Shown here: positions 1 through 8,303 of the stretch, piece by piece | Position numbering within the stretch: position 1 is the stretch's first letter | Layout: every line of letters starts with the position of its first letter | Source of the DNA: an uncultured Gammaproteobacteria bacterium | GTDB lineage: Bacteria > Pseudomonadota > Gammaproteobacteria > Arenicellales > CAJQKF01 | Reading direction: 5' to 3' | Length of the DNA stretch: 37,835 nt | Assembly: GCA_905478855.1 (NCBI GenBank) | Contig: CAJQKF010000128.1 | Coordinates: forward strand, 1 to 37,835 | The notes under the pieces: generated by a model | The model's database searches: none | Seen by the model: the letters and a program-made list of their open reading frames with translations, nothing else | Told to the model about the DNA's origin: nothing | Translations under genes and position numbers: made by a program

Positions 1-905
1 CTAGGCGTATCCATCAATGCGGACATATCCCCAGTTGCAAACCTTATCATGGGGTAATCAGGATTAAGCACTGTAACAACTACCTCACCTACTTCGCCGG
101 GCGCAACGGGATCGCCACTACCGGGTTTTACAATCTCAAGAATTACGTCCTCAGACAATACAAGACCATCTTTGTAACTCGTCTCGTAAGCGATTAAGCC
201 GACATCGGCTGTTGCGTAAGATTGCAAAACATGAATGTTTCGTGCAGTCAACTGATCCCTCAACGTTTCGGGCAACGCCTCACCCGAGACACTCGCTCGT
301 TTTATACAACTTACATCCAAACCGAGTTCGTCCGCTTTTTCTAAAAGAATTCTCAGGAATGATGGTGTCCCGACATAACCGTCAGGGCATAAATCGGCAA
401 TCGTTTTTACCTGCAACTCAGTCTGTCCAACGCCGCCAGGTATGACCACACAGCCTAAAGCAAACGCCCCTGATTCCAACATCGAACCCGCTGGAGACAA
501 ATGATAAGAATAAGTATTATGAATCAACTGACCTTTTCGAAAACCGCAGGCATAAAGTGCTCTGGCTGTTCTCCAGTAATCGACCCTCGAACTTTCCGGC
601 TCATAAATGGGTCCCGGAGAAGAATAAACCTTTTGGTATTCACCGATTTTCCGAACACCAAAACCGCCGAAAGGTAATTGCTTTTGTTGAAGTGCAGAAA
701 GATCTGATTTTCGGGTTATTGGGAGTTTCGCCAACGTTTGCCGACAAACAACTTGGCTTGTGTCCAGGTTGGTAAATAAAGACGTGTATGCAGGTGCATT
801 CAGACTCGCATGAGAAATAAAATCTGGCAGTCTGGAAAATAATGACTGCTCACGTTGTTCGGGATCTTGTATTTCAAGATCGTCATAATACAACGAGTCG
901 CGCAT
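1..905 (-). CDS. PaaK-like phenylacetate-CoA ligase family protein (partial, 3' end outside window)
   Basis: Reading the minus strand from the ATG at 905 gives about 301 residues with no stop before the window edge, so the C-terminal domain is missing. Similarity to the phenylacetate-CoA ligase family (ATP-dependent acyl adenylation, then CoA transfer) rests on overall layout: an early ligase segment, the SVSGEALP-like stretch (RASVSGEALPETL), then the SYATADVGLIAYE region and the MIRFATGDMS region where the family has its (Y/R)xTGD motif. A strong Shine-Dalgarno (GAGGTG, 5 bases before ATG) supports the start. It is the last visible gene of the livGHMKF operon, 45 bases after livF. Oddly, the Ser/Gly/Thr-rich phosphate-binding loop (SSGTTG in PaaK) is replaced by SSPGPIYEPE. 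The substrate is unknown; an aromatic or other organic acid is an inference from family and context. Confidence 0.8.
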   Translation of the reverse strand, partial: MRDSLYYDDLEIQDPEQREQSLFSRLPDFISHASLNAPAYTSLFTNLDTSQVVCRQTLAKLPITRKSDLSALQQKQLPFGGFGVRKIGEYQKVYSSPGPIYEPESSRVDYWRTARALYACGFRKGQLIHNTYSYHLSPAGSMLESGAFALGCVVIPGGVGQTELQVKTIADLCPDGYVGTPSFLRILLEKADELGLDVSCIKRASVSGEALPETLRDQLTARNIHVLQSYATADVGLIAYETSYKDGLVLSEDVILEIVKPGSGDPVAPGEVGEVVVTVLNPDYPMIRFATGDMSALMDTP

Positions 906-950
906 AGCGGCACCTCAGTAACAATTTGGGGAATTTGGAATTTCTAAAAA

Positions 951-1766
951 TCAGGCAAGCCAGCGCTTACGTCGTCGGTAGTGTTTTACATCTCGAAAAC
1001 TCTTGCGGTTTCCGCCACTCATACCGAGATAAAATTCTTTTACATCTTCATTTTCAGATAATTCTTTCGCTTCGCCATCCATAACAACACGACCGTTTTC
1101 CAGAATATATCCATAGGTCGCATAGCGTAATGCTACAGTAGTGTTTTGCTCTGCAAGCAAAAAAGTAACTCCTTCATCCCGATTGAGGGTGGCTACAATT
1201 TCAAATATTTCATCAACCAATTGGGGAGCAAGTCCCATGGACGGTTCATCAAGCAATATTAAATTTGGACGTGCCATTAACGCTCGTCCGATAGCGATCA
1301 TTTGCTGCTCACCACCCGAGGTATAACCCGCCTGTGATTTTCGGCGTAATTTTAAACGCGGAAAATACCGATAGACTTTTTCCAAATCAGCATCTATCAC
1401 ACTCCTACCTTCTTTTCGGGTATAAGCGCCGGTCAGAAGATTTTCTTCCACGGTTAGATGCTCAAAACAGTGACGACCTTCCATAACTTGTACAACACCC
1501 CGCTGCACTAATTCTGTCGGAGACAACTGATCAACACGTTCATTCTTGTATTCGATGGTGCCTTTACTGACTTCTCCACGCTCGGTACCCAAAATATTTG
1601 ATATGGCTTTTATTGTTGTCGTCTTCCCTGCCCCATTAGCGCCAAGTAATGCGACTATTCCACCTTTCGGCACAGATAGTGATACCCCTTTTAAAACGAG
1701 GATAACGTGGTTGTAAATCACCTCAATATTCCTAACATTGAGAATAATGTTGTCAGTAACGCTCAT
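951..1766 (-). CDS. livF: LivF-type ABC transporter ATP-binding protein
   Basis: This 271-residue cytoplasmic ATPase would pair with LivG to power the LivHM permease. Walker A is GANGAGKTT (residues 42-50), the signature is SGGEQQMIAIGRAL rather than canonical LSGGQ, and Walker B is LILLDEP. These are typical of the LivF branch of branched-chain-amino-acid-type (HAAT) importers. It is longer than E. coli LivF (about 237 residues) because of a basic C-terminal tail ending KHYRRRKRWLA. Such tails occur, as far as I recall, in LivF proteins from clusters that also carry CoA ligases. It lies after livK, separated by a hairpin, and before the PaaK-like ligase, so it should be co-transcribed with both. 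The family assignment is sure. The transported compound is not known and need not be an amino acid. Confidence 0.93.
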   Translation of the reverse strand: MSVTDNIILNVRNIEVIYNHVILVLKGVSLSVPKGGIVALLGANGAGKTTTIKAISNILGTERGEVSKGTIEYKNERVDQLSPTELVQRGVVQVMEGRHCFEHLTVEENLLTGAYTRKEGRSVIDADLEKVYRYFPRLKLRRKSQAGYTSGGEQQMIAIGRALMARPNLILLDEPSMGLAPQLVDEIFEIVATLNRDEGVTFLLAEQNTTVALRYATYGYILENGRVVMDGEAKELSENEDVKEFYLGMSGGNRKSFRDVKHYRRRKRWLA

Positions 1767-1790
1767 ATGTCATTCTTCTTTATGGATTAA

Positions 1791-1816
1791 AACCACCCGA
1801 TTAAGTTCGGGTGGTT
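1791..1816 (-). terminator. Intercistronic hairpin between livK and livF
   Basis: A perfect 10-bp inverted repeat (AACCACCCGA, 6-base loop, TCGGGTGGTT) lies in the 69-base gap. Read on the minus strand, the stem is followed by only a short T run (TTTTAAT). It looks like a partial terminator or mRNA-stabilising hairpin just after the binding-protein gene, an arrangement known in other ABC operons that lets the binding protein be made in excess. The structure is seen directly; the attenuating role is inferred. Confidence 0.6.
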
Positions 1817-1835
1817 TCTTTTCTAACCGATAGCG

Positions 1836-3131
1836 TTAACCGCAATCACGAGGCGTAATTGAATTCTCGGCAGCAAATGCAGCTGAGTCTTCCATTATTA
1901 ATGCATCAACAACTTCACGATCAGCACCAACGAAATCAGTAATAAGTTTCCATTCCTTTGCTGCTGCATCCCACTGCTGAATCGCACCTAAACCAGGTCC
2001 ACCATGATTTTCACAGGTTACATTAATCTCAGGACCAAAATCTTCCAAACCCAGCTCAGTCATACGAGCTGCAGAAAGTTGCAGTGCTTCCATACCATCT
2101 CGCATTTGCGCCGGATTAATAGCGGCTACACCGTGGATTTTCTGAGCTGTTGCCGCCGCTTCTGAAGCCAGCATAGCGGCGTACATACCGCGGTTATAAA
2201 GCACAGTTCCAAGATTCGAACCGTCACCCGCAGCCTTACCTGCATCAACAACATATTTCTTCAGATCATCAAACACACCGAAATCTGCACCAACACCATG
2301 AAATGCAATAGCTTTATAGCCATTAGCCGCATCGCCAGCAGGCAGCACATCGTTTTCTGATGCAGACCACCAAACACCAATGAACTTATTCATATCGTAT
2401 CGGATATTAGCAGCTTCTTGGATAGCAACCTGATTCATTACACCCCACCCCCACATCAGAACATAATCCGGGCGCTCACGTCGAATCTGCAACCACTGGG
2501 ATTTTTGCTCTTGACCAGGATGATCAACGGCTAACAAGCTTAATTCATAACCGTGTTTTTTAGATAACTCTTCCAGAGTTCGAATAGGTTCCTTACCGTA
2601 TGCAGAGTTATGATAAACCAGTGCAATTTTCTTGCCTTTAACATCTCCACCTTCCTGATCAACAATATGCTTAACAATTATTGATGCTGCATCCCAATAA
2701 GTTCCAGGATAGTTAAAGATGTGACTAAAAACTTTTCCATTAGCTGCAGAGGTTCTTCCGTAACCCATCGAATGCACAGGAATTCCATCAGCAGTCGCTT
2801 TGGGTATTAATTGATAGGTGATACCGGTCGATAGTGGTTGATAAACCAATGCACCTTCGCCTTTTGTAGACTCATAACATTCCACACCTTTCTCGGTGTT
2901 GTATCCAGTCTCACACTCGATGAGTTTGGTTTTTTCTCCACCTATGCCACCATCACGCTCATTAAGCAGAGTAAAGTAATCTGCATAGCCGTCGGCAAAA
3001 GGAATACCGTTTGGCGCATAGGGACCTGTACGATAACTTAACGAAGGGAACACAAGATCTGCACTCGCGACCCCGGTTCCAATAACCATAACCACAGCTA
3101 GTGCCGCCGCAGTGAGATTTTTATGTTTCAT
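1836..3131 (-). CDS. livK: LivK-like periplasmic substrate-binding protein
   Basis: This 431-residue protein has a classical signal peptide (MKHKNL, hydrophobic core, likely cleavage after VASA at about residue 24), so it is periplasmic. The rest fits a type I periplasmic binding fold (Peripla_BP_6, Leu/Ile/Val-binding family): two alpha/beta lobes with the inter-lobe segment around KGKKIALVYHNSAYGKEP. Mature-protein cysteines at 73 and 85 and two more near the C-terminus could form two disulfides. A strong AGGAG ribosome site precedes the ATG. It sits between livM and livF, as expected for the ligand-binding subunit of the importer. Tryptophan-rich stretches (LMWGWG, VWWSAS) may line the pocket and hint at an aromatic or hydrophobic ligand, but that is speculation. 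Confidence 0.92.
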   Translation of the reverse strand: MKHKNLTAAALAVVMVIGTGVASADLVFPSLSYRTGPYAPNGIPFADGYADYFTLLNERDGGIGGEKTKLIECETGYNTEKGVECYESTKGEGALVYQPLSTGITYQLIPKATADGIPVHSMGYGRTSAANGKVFSHIFNYPGTYWDAASIIVKHIVDQEGGDVKGKKIALVYHNSAYGKEPIRTLEELSKKHGYELSLLAVDHPGQEQKSQWLQIRRERPDYVLMWGWGVMNQVAIQEAANIRYDMNKFIGVWWSASENDVLPAGDAANGYKAIAFHGVGADFGVFDDLKKYVVDAGKAAGDGSNLGTVLYNRGMYAAMLASEAAATAQKIHGVAAINPAQMRDGMEALQLSAARMTELGLEDFGPEINVTCENHGGPGLGAIQQWDAAAKEWKLITDFVGADREVVDALIMEDSAAFAAENSITPRDCG

Positions 3132-3188
3132 ATACTCTCCTCAAAAATAAGAAATAATCCCGACAACCGGGTACTTCTTCAACCAATC

Positions 3189-4265
3189 CTAATGCGGGAA
3201 AGGCCAAAGTCTTAATTTTTCTTTCGTTATTCGCCACAATTGCGCTAGCCCGTGTGGCTCAACAATAAGAAAAAATATAATAAAACCACCTATCAACATA
3301 AAAATCAAATGTTGAACAAGATCGGTTGGCCAACCAAGCAAGCCGACCATAATATTCTTTAACAGAACAGGCATGAGTATCAACAAGGCGGCGCCGATAA
3401 ACGAACCGAAAATCGAACCTAGTCCACCGATGATAATCATAAACAAAACGAGAAAGGATTTATCAATACCAAAGGCTTCAGTTGGCTCTGCAGCTCCCAG
3501 GTATACGGTAAAAAACATCGCACCTGCAACTCCTATATAAAACGAGCTAACCGCGAATGCGGACAATTTTGCCTGCAATGGTGGTACACCAATTATTTCT
3601 GCTGCTATATCCATATCTCGTATAGCCATCCAAGAACGCCCCAATCGCCCTCGCGTTAAGTTTTTCGCGATATAAGCAAAGACCACCAGCAAGGTTAAGC
3701 AAAATAAATACGTTGCCCACGAAGGCGCATTGGGTCCCGTAATGGCGACACCGAACATGGTTCTCTCCGGGGACGTGATCATTCCCGAAGCTGAAAAATT
3801 GTAAAACCAAGGAACTTTGTTAAACAACCAAACCAGAAAAAACTGGGATGCTAATGTCGCAACAGCAAGATAAAAACCTTTGATTCTAAGCGATGGCAAG
3901 CCAAACAAAATGCCGACCATAGCTGTAATTCCGCCGGACATGATAATTACGATTAACATATTCATTTCCGGAAAACCGGTCATTAGCTTATAGGCTGCAT
4001 AAGCGCCTACTGCCATAAAACCGCCGGTACCTAGACTCACTTGACCACAGTAGCCGGTTAATATGTTTAATCCTAGGGCCGCCATTGACCACACAAGAAA
4101 GGGGATGAGAACCGACTTTTCCCAGTAATCATTAATAAAAAACGGCACAACTAAAAAGGCGAAAAGCAAAACAACACGAACAAACCAACGATCGAAAGCT
4201 ATTGGAAAAGACTGTTGATCTTCAGAGTACGAGGTCTTAAATTCACCCGATTCACGATAAAACAT
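3189..4265 (-). CDS. livM: LivM-type ABC transporter permease
   Basis: This 358-residue, very hydrophobic integral membrane protein belongs to the LivM branch of the BPD_transp_2 family and would form the inner-membrane channel with LivH. Family features are LGLNILTGYCGQVSLGTGGFMAVGAYA near residues 62-90, the ABC-coupling region around GRLGRSWMAIRDMDIAAEIIG, and late helices with FLVLFMIIIGGLGSIFGSFIGA. The soluble N-terminal stretch of about 25 residues precedes the first helix. The gene starts 4 bases after the livH stop, so translation is probably coupled. Its length is a little above the usual LivM-like size but not unusual. Confidence 0.93.
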   Translation of the reverse strand: MFYRESGEFKTSYSEDQQSFPIAFDRWFVRVVLLFAFLVVPFFINDYWEKSVLIPFLVWSMAALGLNILTGYCGQVSLGTGGFMAVGAYAAYKLMTGFPEMNMLIVIIMSGGITAMVGILFGLPSLRIKGFYLAVATLASQFFLVWLFNKVPWFYNFSASGMITSPERTMFGVAITGPNAPSWATYLFCLTLLVVFAYIAKNLTRGRLGRSWMAIRDMDIAAEIIGVPPLQAKLSAFAVSSFYIGVAGAMFFTVYLGAAEPTEAFGIDKSFLVLFMIIIGGLGSIFGSFIGAALLILMPVLLKNIMVGLLGWPTDLVQHLIFMLIGGFIIFFLIVEPHGLAQLWRITKEKLRLWPFPH

Positions 4266-4269
4266 GTTT

Positions 4270-5271
4270 TCAGACTCTCTCTATTATTTTTTCGCCAAAC
4301 AAGCCCTGAGGCCGAAACATAAGGAACACTAAAGCTAGCACATATGCAAACCAGTTTTCCGTTGCACCACCGAGCATCGGCCCTATCCCATATTCGAATA
4401 ACTTCTCACCAACACCGATAATGAGCCCACCAACAATAGCACCCGGTATTGAGGTAAACCCACCTAGAATTAAGACAGGCAATGCCTTCAGAGCAATAAG
4501 GGATAACGAAAATTGTACGCCTGACTTCGAGCCCCACATTATTCCAGCAACTAAGGCAACAAAGCCCGCAATAGACCAAACGATAATCCAGATTCGACGT
4601 AAGGATATTCCTACGGTTAGAGCTGCTTGATGGTCATCAGCAACGGCACGCAGAGCCCTACCCGTTTTCGTATACTGCGAGAACAATGTAAGCACAACAA
4701 CCAATCCAACCGCTATTACAGCGGCCCATACATCAAGAACATCAATGTACATGCCATAGTACTCAGTACCTTCAGTGGCCCACGTTTTGGTTACATCTTC
4801 CCACCAGAAAGATCCACCCGATGGAATTCCAACATCCATTACCTTAATGTTGGCACCCCACATCAAATCGCCAAAGCCTTCCATGAAGTATGCCAAGCCG
4901 ATTGTTGCCATAAATAGAATAATAGGTTCCTGATTAACAAGGTGCTGAAGAATTATCACCTCAACTAACCAGGCAAAAAGCACCATAACTCCTAGGGCAA
5001 GAAAAATCGCTATAAAGCTATTAATATTTCCATACCAGTAATGATAATCCGTGCCAAAAATTGCGTTTATGAGATGAGAAAACGGAACCTGTCCGGTTTG
5101 TATGCCAACTAAAGTTAACGCTGCAAACAGTGCCATAACCCCTTGCGCATAGTTAAAAATCCCTGAGGCCTTAAATATTAAAACAAAGCCCAGAGCAACC
5201 AGTGAGTACATCACCCCAGCCATCAATCCATTCAGAATAACCTCGATGGTATTTAGTACAAATGGACTCAT
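4270..5271 (-). CDS. livH: LivH-type ABC transporter permease
   Basis: This 333-residue integral membrane protein is the second channel subunit. The N-terminal GLMAGVMYSLVALGFVLIFKASGIFNYAQG pattern (residues 15-44) is typical of LivH, as is the coupling segment TGRALRAVADDHQAALTVGIS and the late GGFTSIPGAIVGGLIIG helix. It lies 39 bases after livG and 4 bases before livM. Together with LivM, LivG, LivF and LivK it completes a full importer. As with the other subunits, the cluster context with two CoA ligases argues against assuming that leucine, isoleucine or valine is the cargo. Confidence 0.93.
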   Translation of the reverse strand: MSPFVLNTIEVILNGLMAGVMYSLVALGFVLIFKASGIFNYAQGVMALFAALTLVGIQTGQVPFSHLINAIFGTDYHYWYGNINSFIAIFLALGVMVLFAWLVEVIILQHLVNQEPIILFMATIGLAYFMEGFGDLMWGANIKVMDVGIPSGGSFWWEDVTKTWATEGTEYYGMYIDVLDVWAAVIAVGLVVVLTLFSQYTKTGRALRAVADDHQAALTVGISLRRIWIIVWSIAGFVALVAGIMWGSKSGVQFSLSLIALKALPVLILGGFTSIPGAIVGGLIIGVGEKLFEYGIGPMLGGATENWFAYVLALVFLMFRPQGLFGEKIIERV

Positions 5272-5310
5272 AATAGTTTTCCCGTAATTATCATTTCACT
5301 CACTGGCGTG

Positions 5311-6102
5311 TTAGTCATGGGCTACTCCCAAATATGCGTCAATTACCGCCTGATTACCCCGGATCTCGTCCGGTGTGCCATCACCAATCTTACGTCCATA
5401 ATCTAGAACAACAACGCGATCAGCTATATCCATGACAACACTCATATCATGCTCAATTAGAGCTATGGTCGTACCAAACTGATCATTAACGTCTAATATG
5501 AAACGACACATATCTTCTTTTTCTTCAATATTCATGCCTGCCATAGGTTCATCAAGCAGCAATAGTTTAGACTCTGCGGCCAGGGCTCTACCAAGTTCTA
5601 CCCGCTTCTGCAATCCATAGGGTAGGCGTCCAACCGGAGTTTTTCGAATAGCTTGAATTTCGAGAAAGTCGATAATGTGCTCAACAAATTCCCTGTTAGC
5701 AATTTCCTCGTTTTCAGCCTTTCCCTTCCAGATAGCTTGCCAAAATATATTAGCGCTCATCTTGGTGAAGCGACCGGTCATTAAATTATCTAGCGTACTC
5801 ATGCCTTTAAACAAGGCAATATTCTGAAATGTTCTCGCAATACCCTGTCGAGCAATTTGGTACGGCTTTAAGGATTTCCGCTTCTCCCCCTGAAACCACA
5901 CCTCACCTTCCTGGGGATGATAAAAGCCATTAATTACATTTAGCATTGAAGACTTCCCTGCTCCATTGGGGCCAATAATCGCCCGCACCTCACCAGCCTT
6001 AATATCAAAGCTTATATTTTCCAGAGCTTTAACGCCGCCAAATGACAAAGAAATATTCTCGACACTCAACAAAACATCGCCCGAATTTTGATTAGTACTC
6101 AT
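5311..6102 (-). CDS. livG: LivG-type ABC transporter ATP-binding protein
   Basis: This 263-residue ATPase is the second ATP-binding subunit. Walker A is GPNGAGKS (44-51), the signature region is LPYGLQKRVELGRALA, Walker B is LLLLDEP, and the switch histidine is in ALIEHDMSVVMDIADR. The LivG-specific extra segment between Walker A and the signature (the ISLSFGGVKAL start and the RTFQNIALF Q-loop area) is present. It begins 11 bases after the acyl-CoA ligase stop and so belongs to the same transcript. LivG and LivF would act as a heterodimer on LivHM. Confidence 0.93.
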   Translation of the reverse strand: MSTNQNSGDVLLSVENISLSFGGVKALENISFDIKAGEVRAIIGPNGAGKSSMLNVINGFYHPQEGEVWFQGEKRKSLKPYQIARQGIARTFQNIALFKGMSTLDNLMTGRFTKMSANIFWQAIWKGKAENEEIANREFVEHIIDFLEIQAIRKTPVGRLPYGLQKRVELGRALAAESKLLLLDEPMAGMNIEEKEDMCRFILDVNDQFGTTIALIEHDMSVVMDIADRVVVLDYGRKIGDGTPDEIRGNQAVIDAYLGVAHD

Positions 6103-6113
6103 TCCCGGGCTCC

Positions 6114-8054
6114 TTAAGCTGATTTTGCCATTGATTCAAATGTCTTAACGGAAACGATCCTCAAATCTCCCTTTAACGTGCCTTTCCGTCCATCTTCAAA
6201 AGTAACTTCAGATTCTATTTTGCAACGCTCAGAACCATCATACAGCGCGTCGATTAATACTTTATAGCGCTCTGCTATAATGCGACGCCGTACTTTGCGT
6301 GTACGTGTCAGTTCACCATCATCTGCATCTAGTTCCTTATGTAAAATTAAAAAACGCTGAATTTGGGAACGAGATAACAGTTCATCATTCGCCAAATCGG
6401 CATTCACTTTTTCCACACAGTCGCGTATCAACGCATAAGTATCGTCATGACCCGCGAGTTCTTGATAACTGGCATAAGACAAACCTTTACGCTCAGCCCA
6501 ATCCCCTACTGCGGATAGGTCAATATTTATAAATGCTGTTGCCTCATCGCGGCCGTCACCAAATGTTATGGCCTCAAGAATATAGGGAAAAAACTTTAAT
6601 TTATTTTCGATATATTTAGGTGCAAATATAGATTGATCATTTAATCGCCCTACATCTTTGGTTCGATCAATTATTTTAAGATGACCTTCTTTATCAAAAA
6701 AACCTGCGTCACCGGTACGAACCCAGCCATCTTCAGTTTTTGCCGAAGCCGTCGCTTCCGGATTCTTATAATACGAATGAAAGACACCGGGAGACTTAAA
6801 TAATACTTCGCCTTCATCCGTTAATTTTATTTCAACTTGATCGATAGCAATGCCGACGGTATCGGATCGGACTTGATCATCAGGTTGAACCGTGACGAAG
6901 GGAGAGGCTTCTGTTTGCCCATATACTTGCTTAACGTGAATACCAATAGATCGATAAAAGTCGAACATATCGGGGCCAATTGCTTCGCCGGCGGTATAGG
7001 TCAATCTGGCCCGGCTATAACCCAGTTGATTTTTTAATGGTTCAAAAACTAAAATTTTGCCTATAGAGTACATTAGGCGGTCAAATCGAGAAACAGTATT
7101 ACCGGTACCCTGCGCATCGTGGGTTTTTTTCGCTATATTCAAAAAATAGTGAAACATACCCCGCTTAATTCGGGACGCATCTTCCATTCGGATGAGTAAA
7201 CTGGTTCGATGGGTTTCCAATATGCGCGGTGAGGTAAAATGATAGGTTGGACCTATTTCCCTGCTGTCCTGCAGCACTGTTTCCGGGCTTTCCGGACAAC
7301 ATACGCAGAATCCCGCAAGGTGTGCCTGAGCATAAGATATGAAATGATCAACCACCCATGCCATAGGCAAATAGGCTATCACCGAGTCGTCCTTATTAAG
7401 TCCTTCGTGATCAATACAGATCTGAGCAATCGATCGCACATTATCGTAAGTTAAAACTACGCCCTTAGGTTGTCCCGTTGTACCAGATGTATATAACATT
7501 ACCGATGTATCTGAACCCGAGCCAAGATCAATTTCCTTTTTAACGGCATCTTGATCCTTACTACAAACAGTGTCTCCTAGCTCTTGCACCGATATAAAAC
7601 TTTTTGCAAATGCCGAGTCGTAGTTTTCAAGACCACGCGTATTATCGTAAATAACACACTCAATATCCGGACAGGATTCGCGAATATCGATGATTTTATC
7701 GACTTGTTCCTGATCTTCGGCAACAACAAAGCGCACTTCAGCGTGAGATATAACGAAACTCATTTCCTCTACTACCGAATCGTAGTACGTCGGTACCGGA
7801 ATTCCGCCGAGACATTGGGCCGCTGATATCGCAAAATACAATCGCGGACGATTTTGACCCACAACAAATAATTTATCACCGCGACGAAAACCTAATTCCT
7901 TCAGCCCCGCTGCGAATCGTTCAACTTCGCGATGGTATTCAGACCAGGTCCATGTCTGCCAAATTCCATACTCCTTCTCCCGCATAGCCGGATGGTTTTC
8001 AAGTTCGCGACTCTGCTTAAGCAGAACCTTTGGAAAAGTATCAAGATCGGACAT
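6114..8054 (-). CDS. AMP-dependent acyl-CoA synthetase, long-chain type
   Basis: This 646-residue adenylate-forming enzyme activates a carboxylic acid with ATP and CoA. The phosphate-binding loop YTSGTTGQPKG is at residues 188-198, followed by YLPMAWVVDHF, the YGQTEAS adenine-binding motif and the GWVRTGDAG motif of the hinge region. The usual hinge lysine area reads IDRTKDVGRLNDQSIFAP, and RTRKVRR near residue 610 may hold the catalytic lysine. It resembles long-chain fatty-acid CoA ligases, but relatives placed at the head of liv-type clusters may use aromatic or other acids. It is the first gene of the operon and has no obvious Shine-Dalgarno. The ligase class is certain; the substrate is not. 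Confidence 0.9.
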   Translation of the reverse strand: MSDLDTFPKVLLKQSRELENHPAMREKEYGIWQTWTWSEYHREVERFAAGLKELGFRRGDKLFVVGQNRPRLYFAISAAQCLGGIPVPTYYDSVVEEMSFVISHAEVRFVVAEDQEQVDKIIDIRESCPDIECVIYDNTRGLENYDSAFAKSFISVQELGDTVCSKDQDAVKKEIDLGSGSDTSVMLYTSGTTGQPKGVVLTYDNVRSIAQICIDHEGLNKDDSVIAYLPMAWVVDHFISYAQAHLAGFCVCCPESPETVLQDSREIGPTYHFTSPRILETHRTSLLIRMEDASRIKRGMFHYFLNIAKKTHDAQGTGNTVSRFDRLMYSIGKILVFEPLKNQLGYSRARLTYTAGEAIGPDMFDFYRSIGIHVKQVYGQTEASPFVTVQPDDQVRSDTVGIAIDQVEIKLTDEGEVLFKSPGVFHSYYKNPEATASAKTEDGWVRTGDAGFFDKEGHLKIIDRTKDVGRLNDQSIFAPKYIENKLKFFPYILEAITFGDGRDEATAFINIDLSAVGDWAERKGLSYASYQELAGHDDTYALIRDCVEKVNADLANDELLSRSQIQRFLILHKELDADDGELTRTRKVRRRIIAERYKVLIDALYDGSERCKIESEVTFEDGRKGTLKGDLRIVSVKTFESMAKSA

Positions 8055-8086
8055 ATTAATTTCTAATCATTCTGTCTGTGAATTTT

Positions 8087-8113
8087 CTTATCCCATAGCT
8101 ATGGACGTTGCAA
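8087..8113 (-). promoter_or_regulatory. 12-bp palindrome within a possible liv-operon promoter
   Basis: CCATAGCTATGG (8093-8104) is a perfect palindrome. On the minus strand it lies between TTGCAA (8113-8108) and GATAAG (8092-8087), which could be a -35/-10 pair with a short 15-base spacer. An operator in that place would suit a repressor or MerR-like regulator of the ligase/liv operon starting at 8054. The palindrome is seen; the promoter match is weak and the operator role is inferred. Confidence 0.35.
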
Positions 8114-8224
8114 ACCAGCCCACATCGCTACGGTCACTACAAATCAGGAGATTACATTGATCGCCCTGTATTTGGTGTAATCTTTGTTCGACCTAGATAA
8201 TTACACACATACTGATTATTCTAA

Positions 8225-8249
8225 AGCTTTTTAACGTAATTAAAAAGCT
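8225..8249. repeat. 10-5-10 inverted repeat
   Basis: AGCTTTTTAA, 5 bases, TTAAAAAGCT is a perfect inverted repeat in the middle of the divergent gap. It lacks the trailing T run of a terminator and no gene ends here, so an operator or cruciform-type site is more likely than a terminator. Confidence 0.5.
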
Positions 8250-8303
8250 CGACATCTTGTCGCTACAATTACACCCTAAAGCATATAAAAATCCGTTAAC
8301 TGA

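Larger units (their letters stand above)
8055..8303 (+). promoter_or_regulatory. Divergent intergenic control region
   Basis: This 249-base gap separates the ligase/liv operon (leftward) from the glycosyltransferase gene (rightward) and must hold promoters for both. It contains no credible gene. Repeated motifs stand out: ATTACA at 8151-8156, GTGTAAT at 8175-8181, ATTACAC at 8200-8206 and ATTACAC at 8268-8274, plus the palindromes listed separately. A TATAAA at about 8284 is a possible -10 for the glycosyltransferase, but I see no good -35 at the right distance. Confidence 0.55.

Noticed and set aside
212..775. Two short plus-strand ORFs near the left edge
   Set aside because: Both lie within the minus-strand PaaK-like gene, whose frame is open to the window edge and has clear family motifs.
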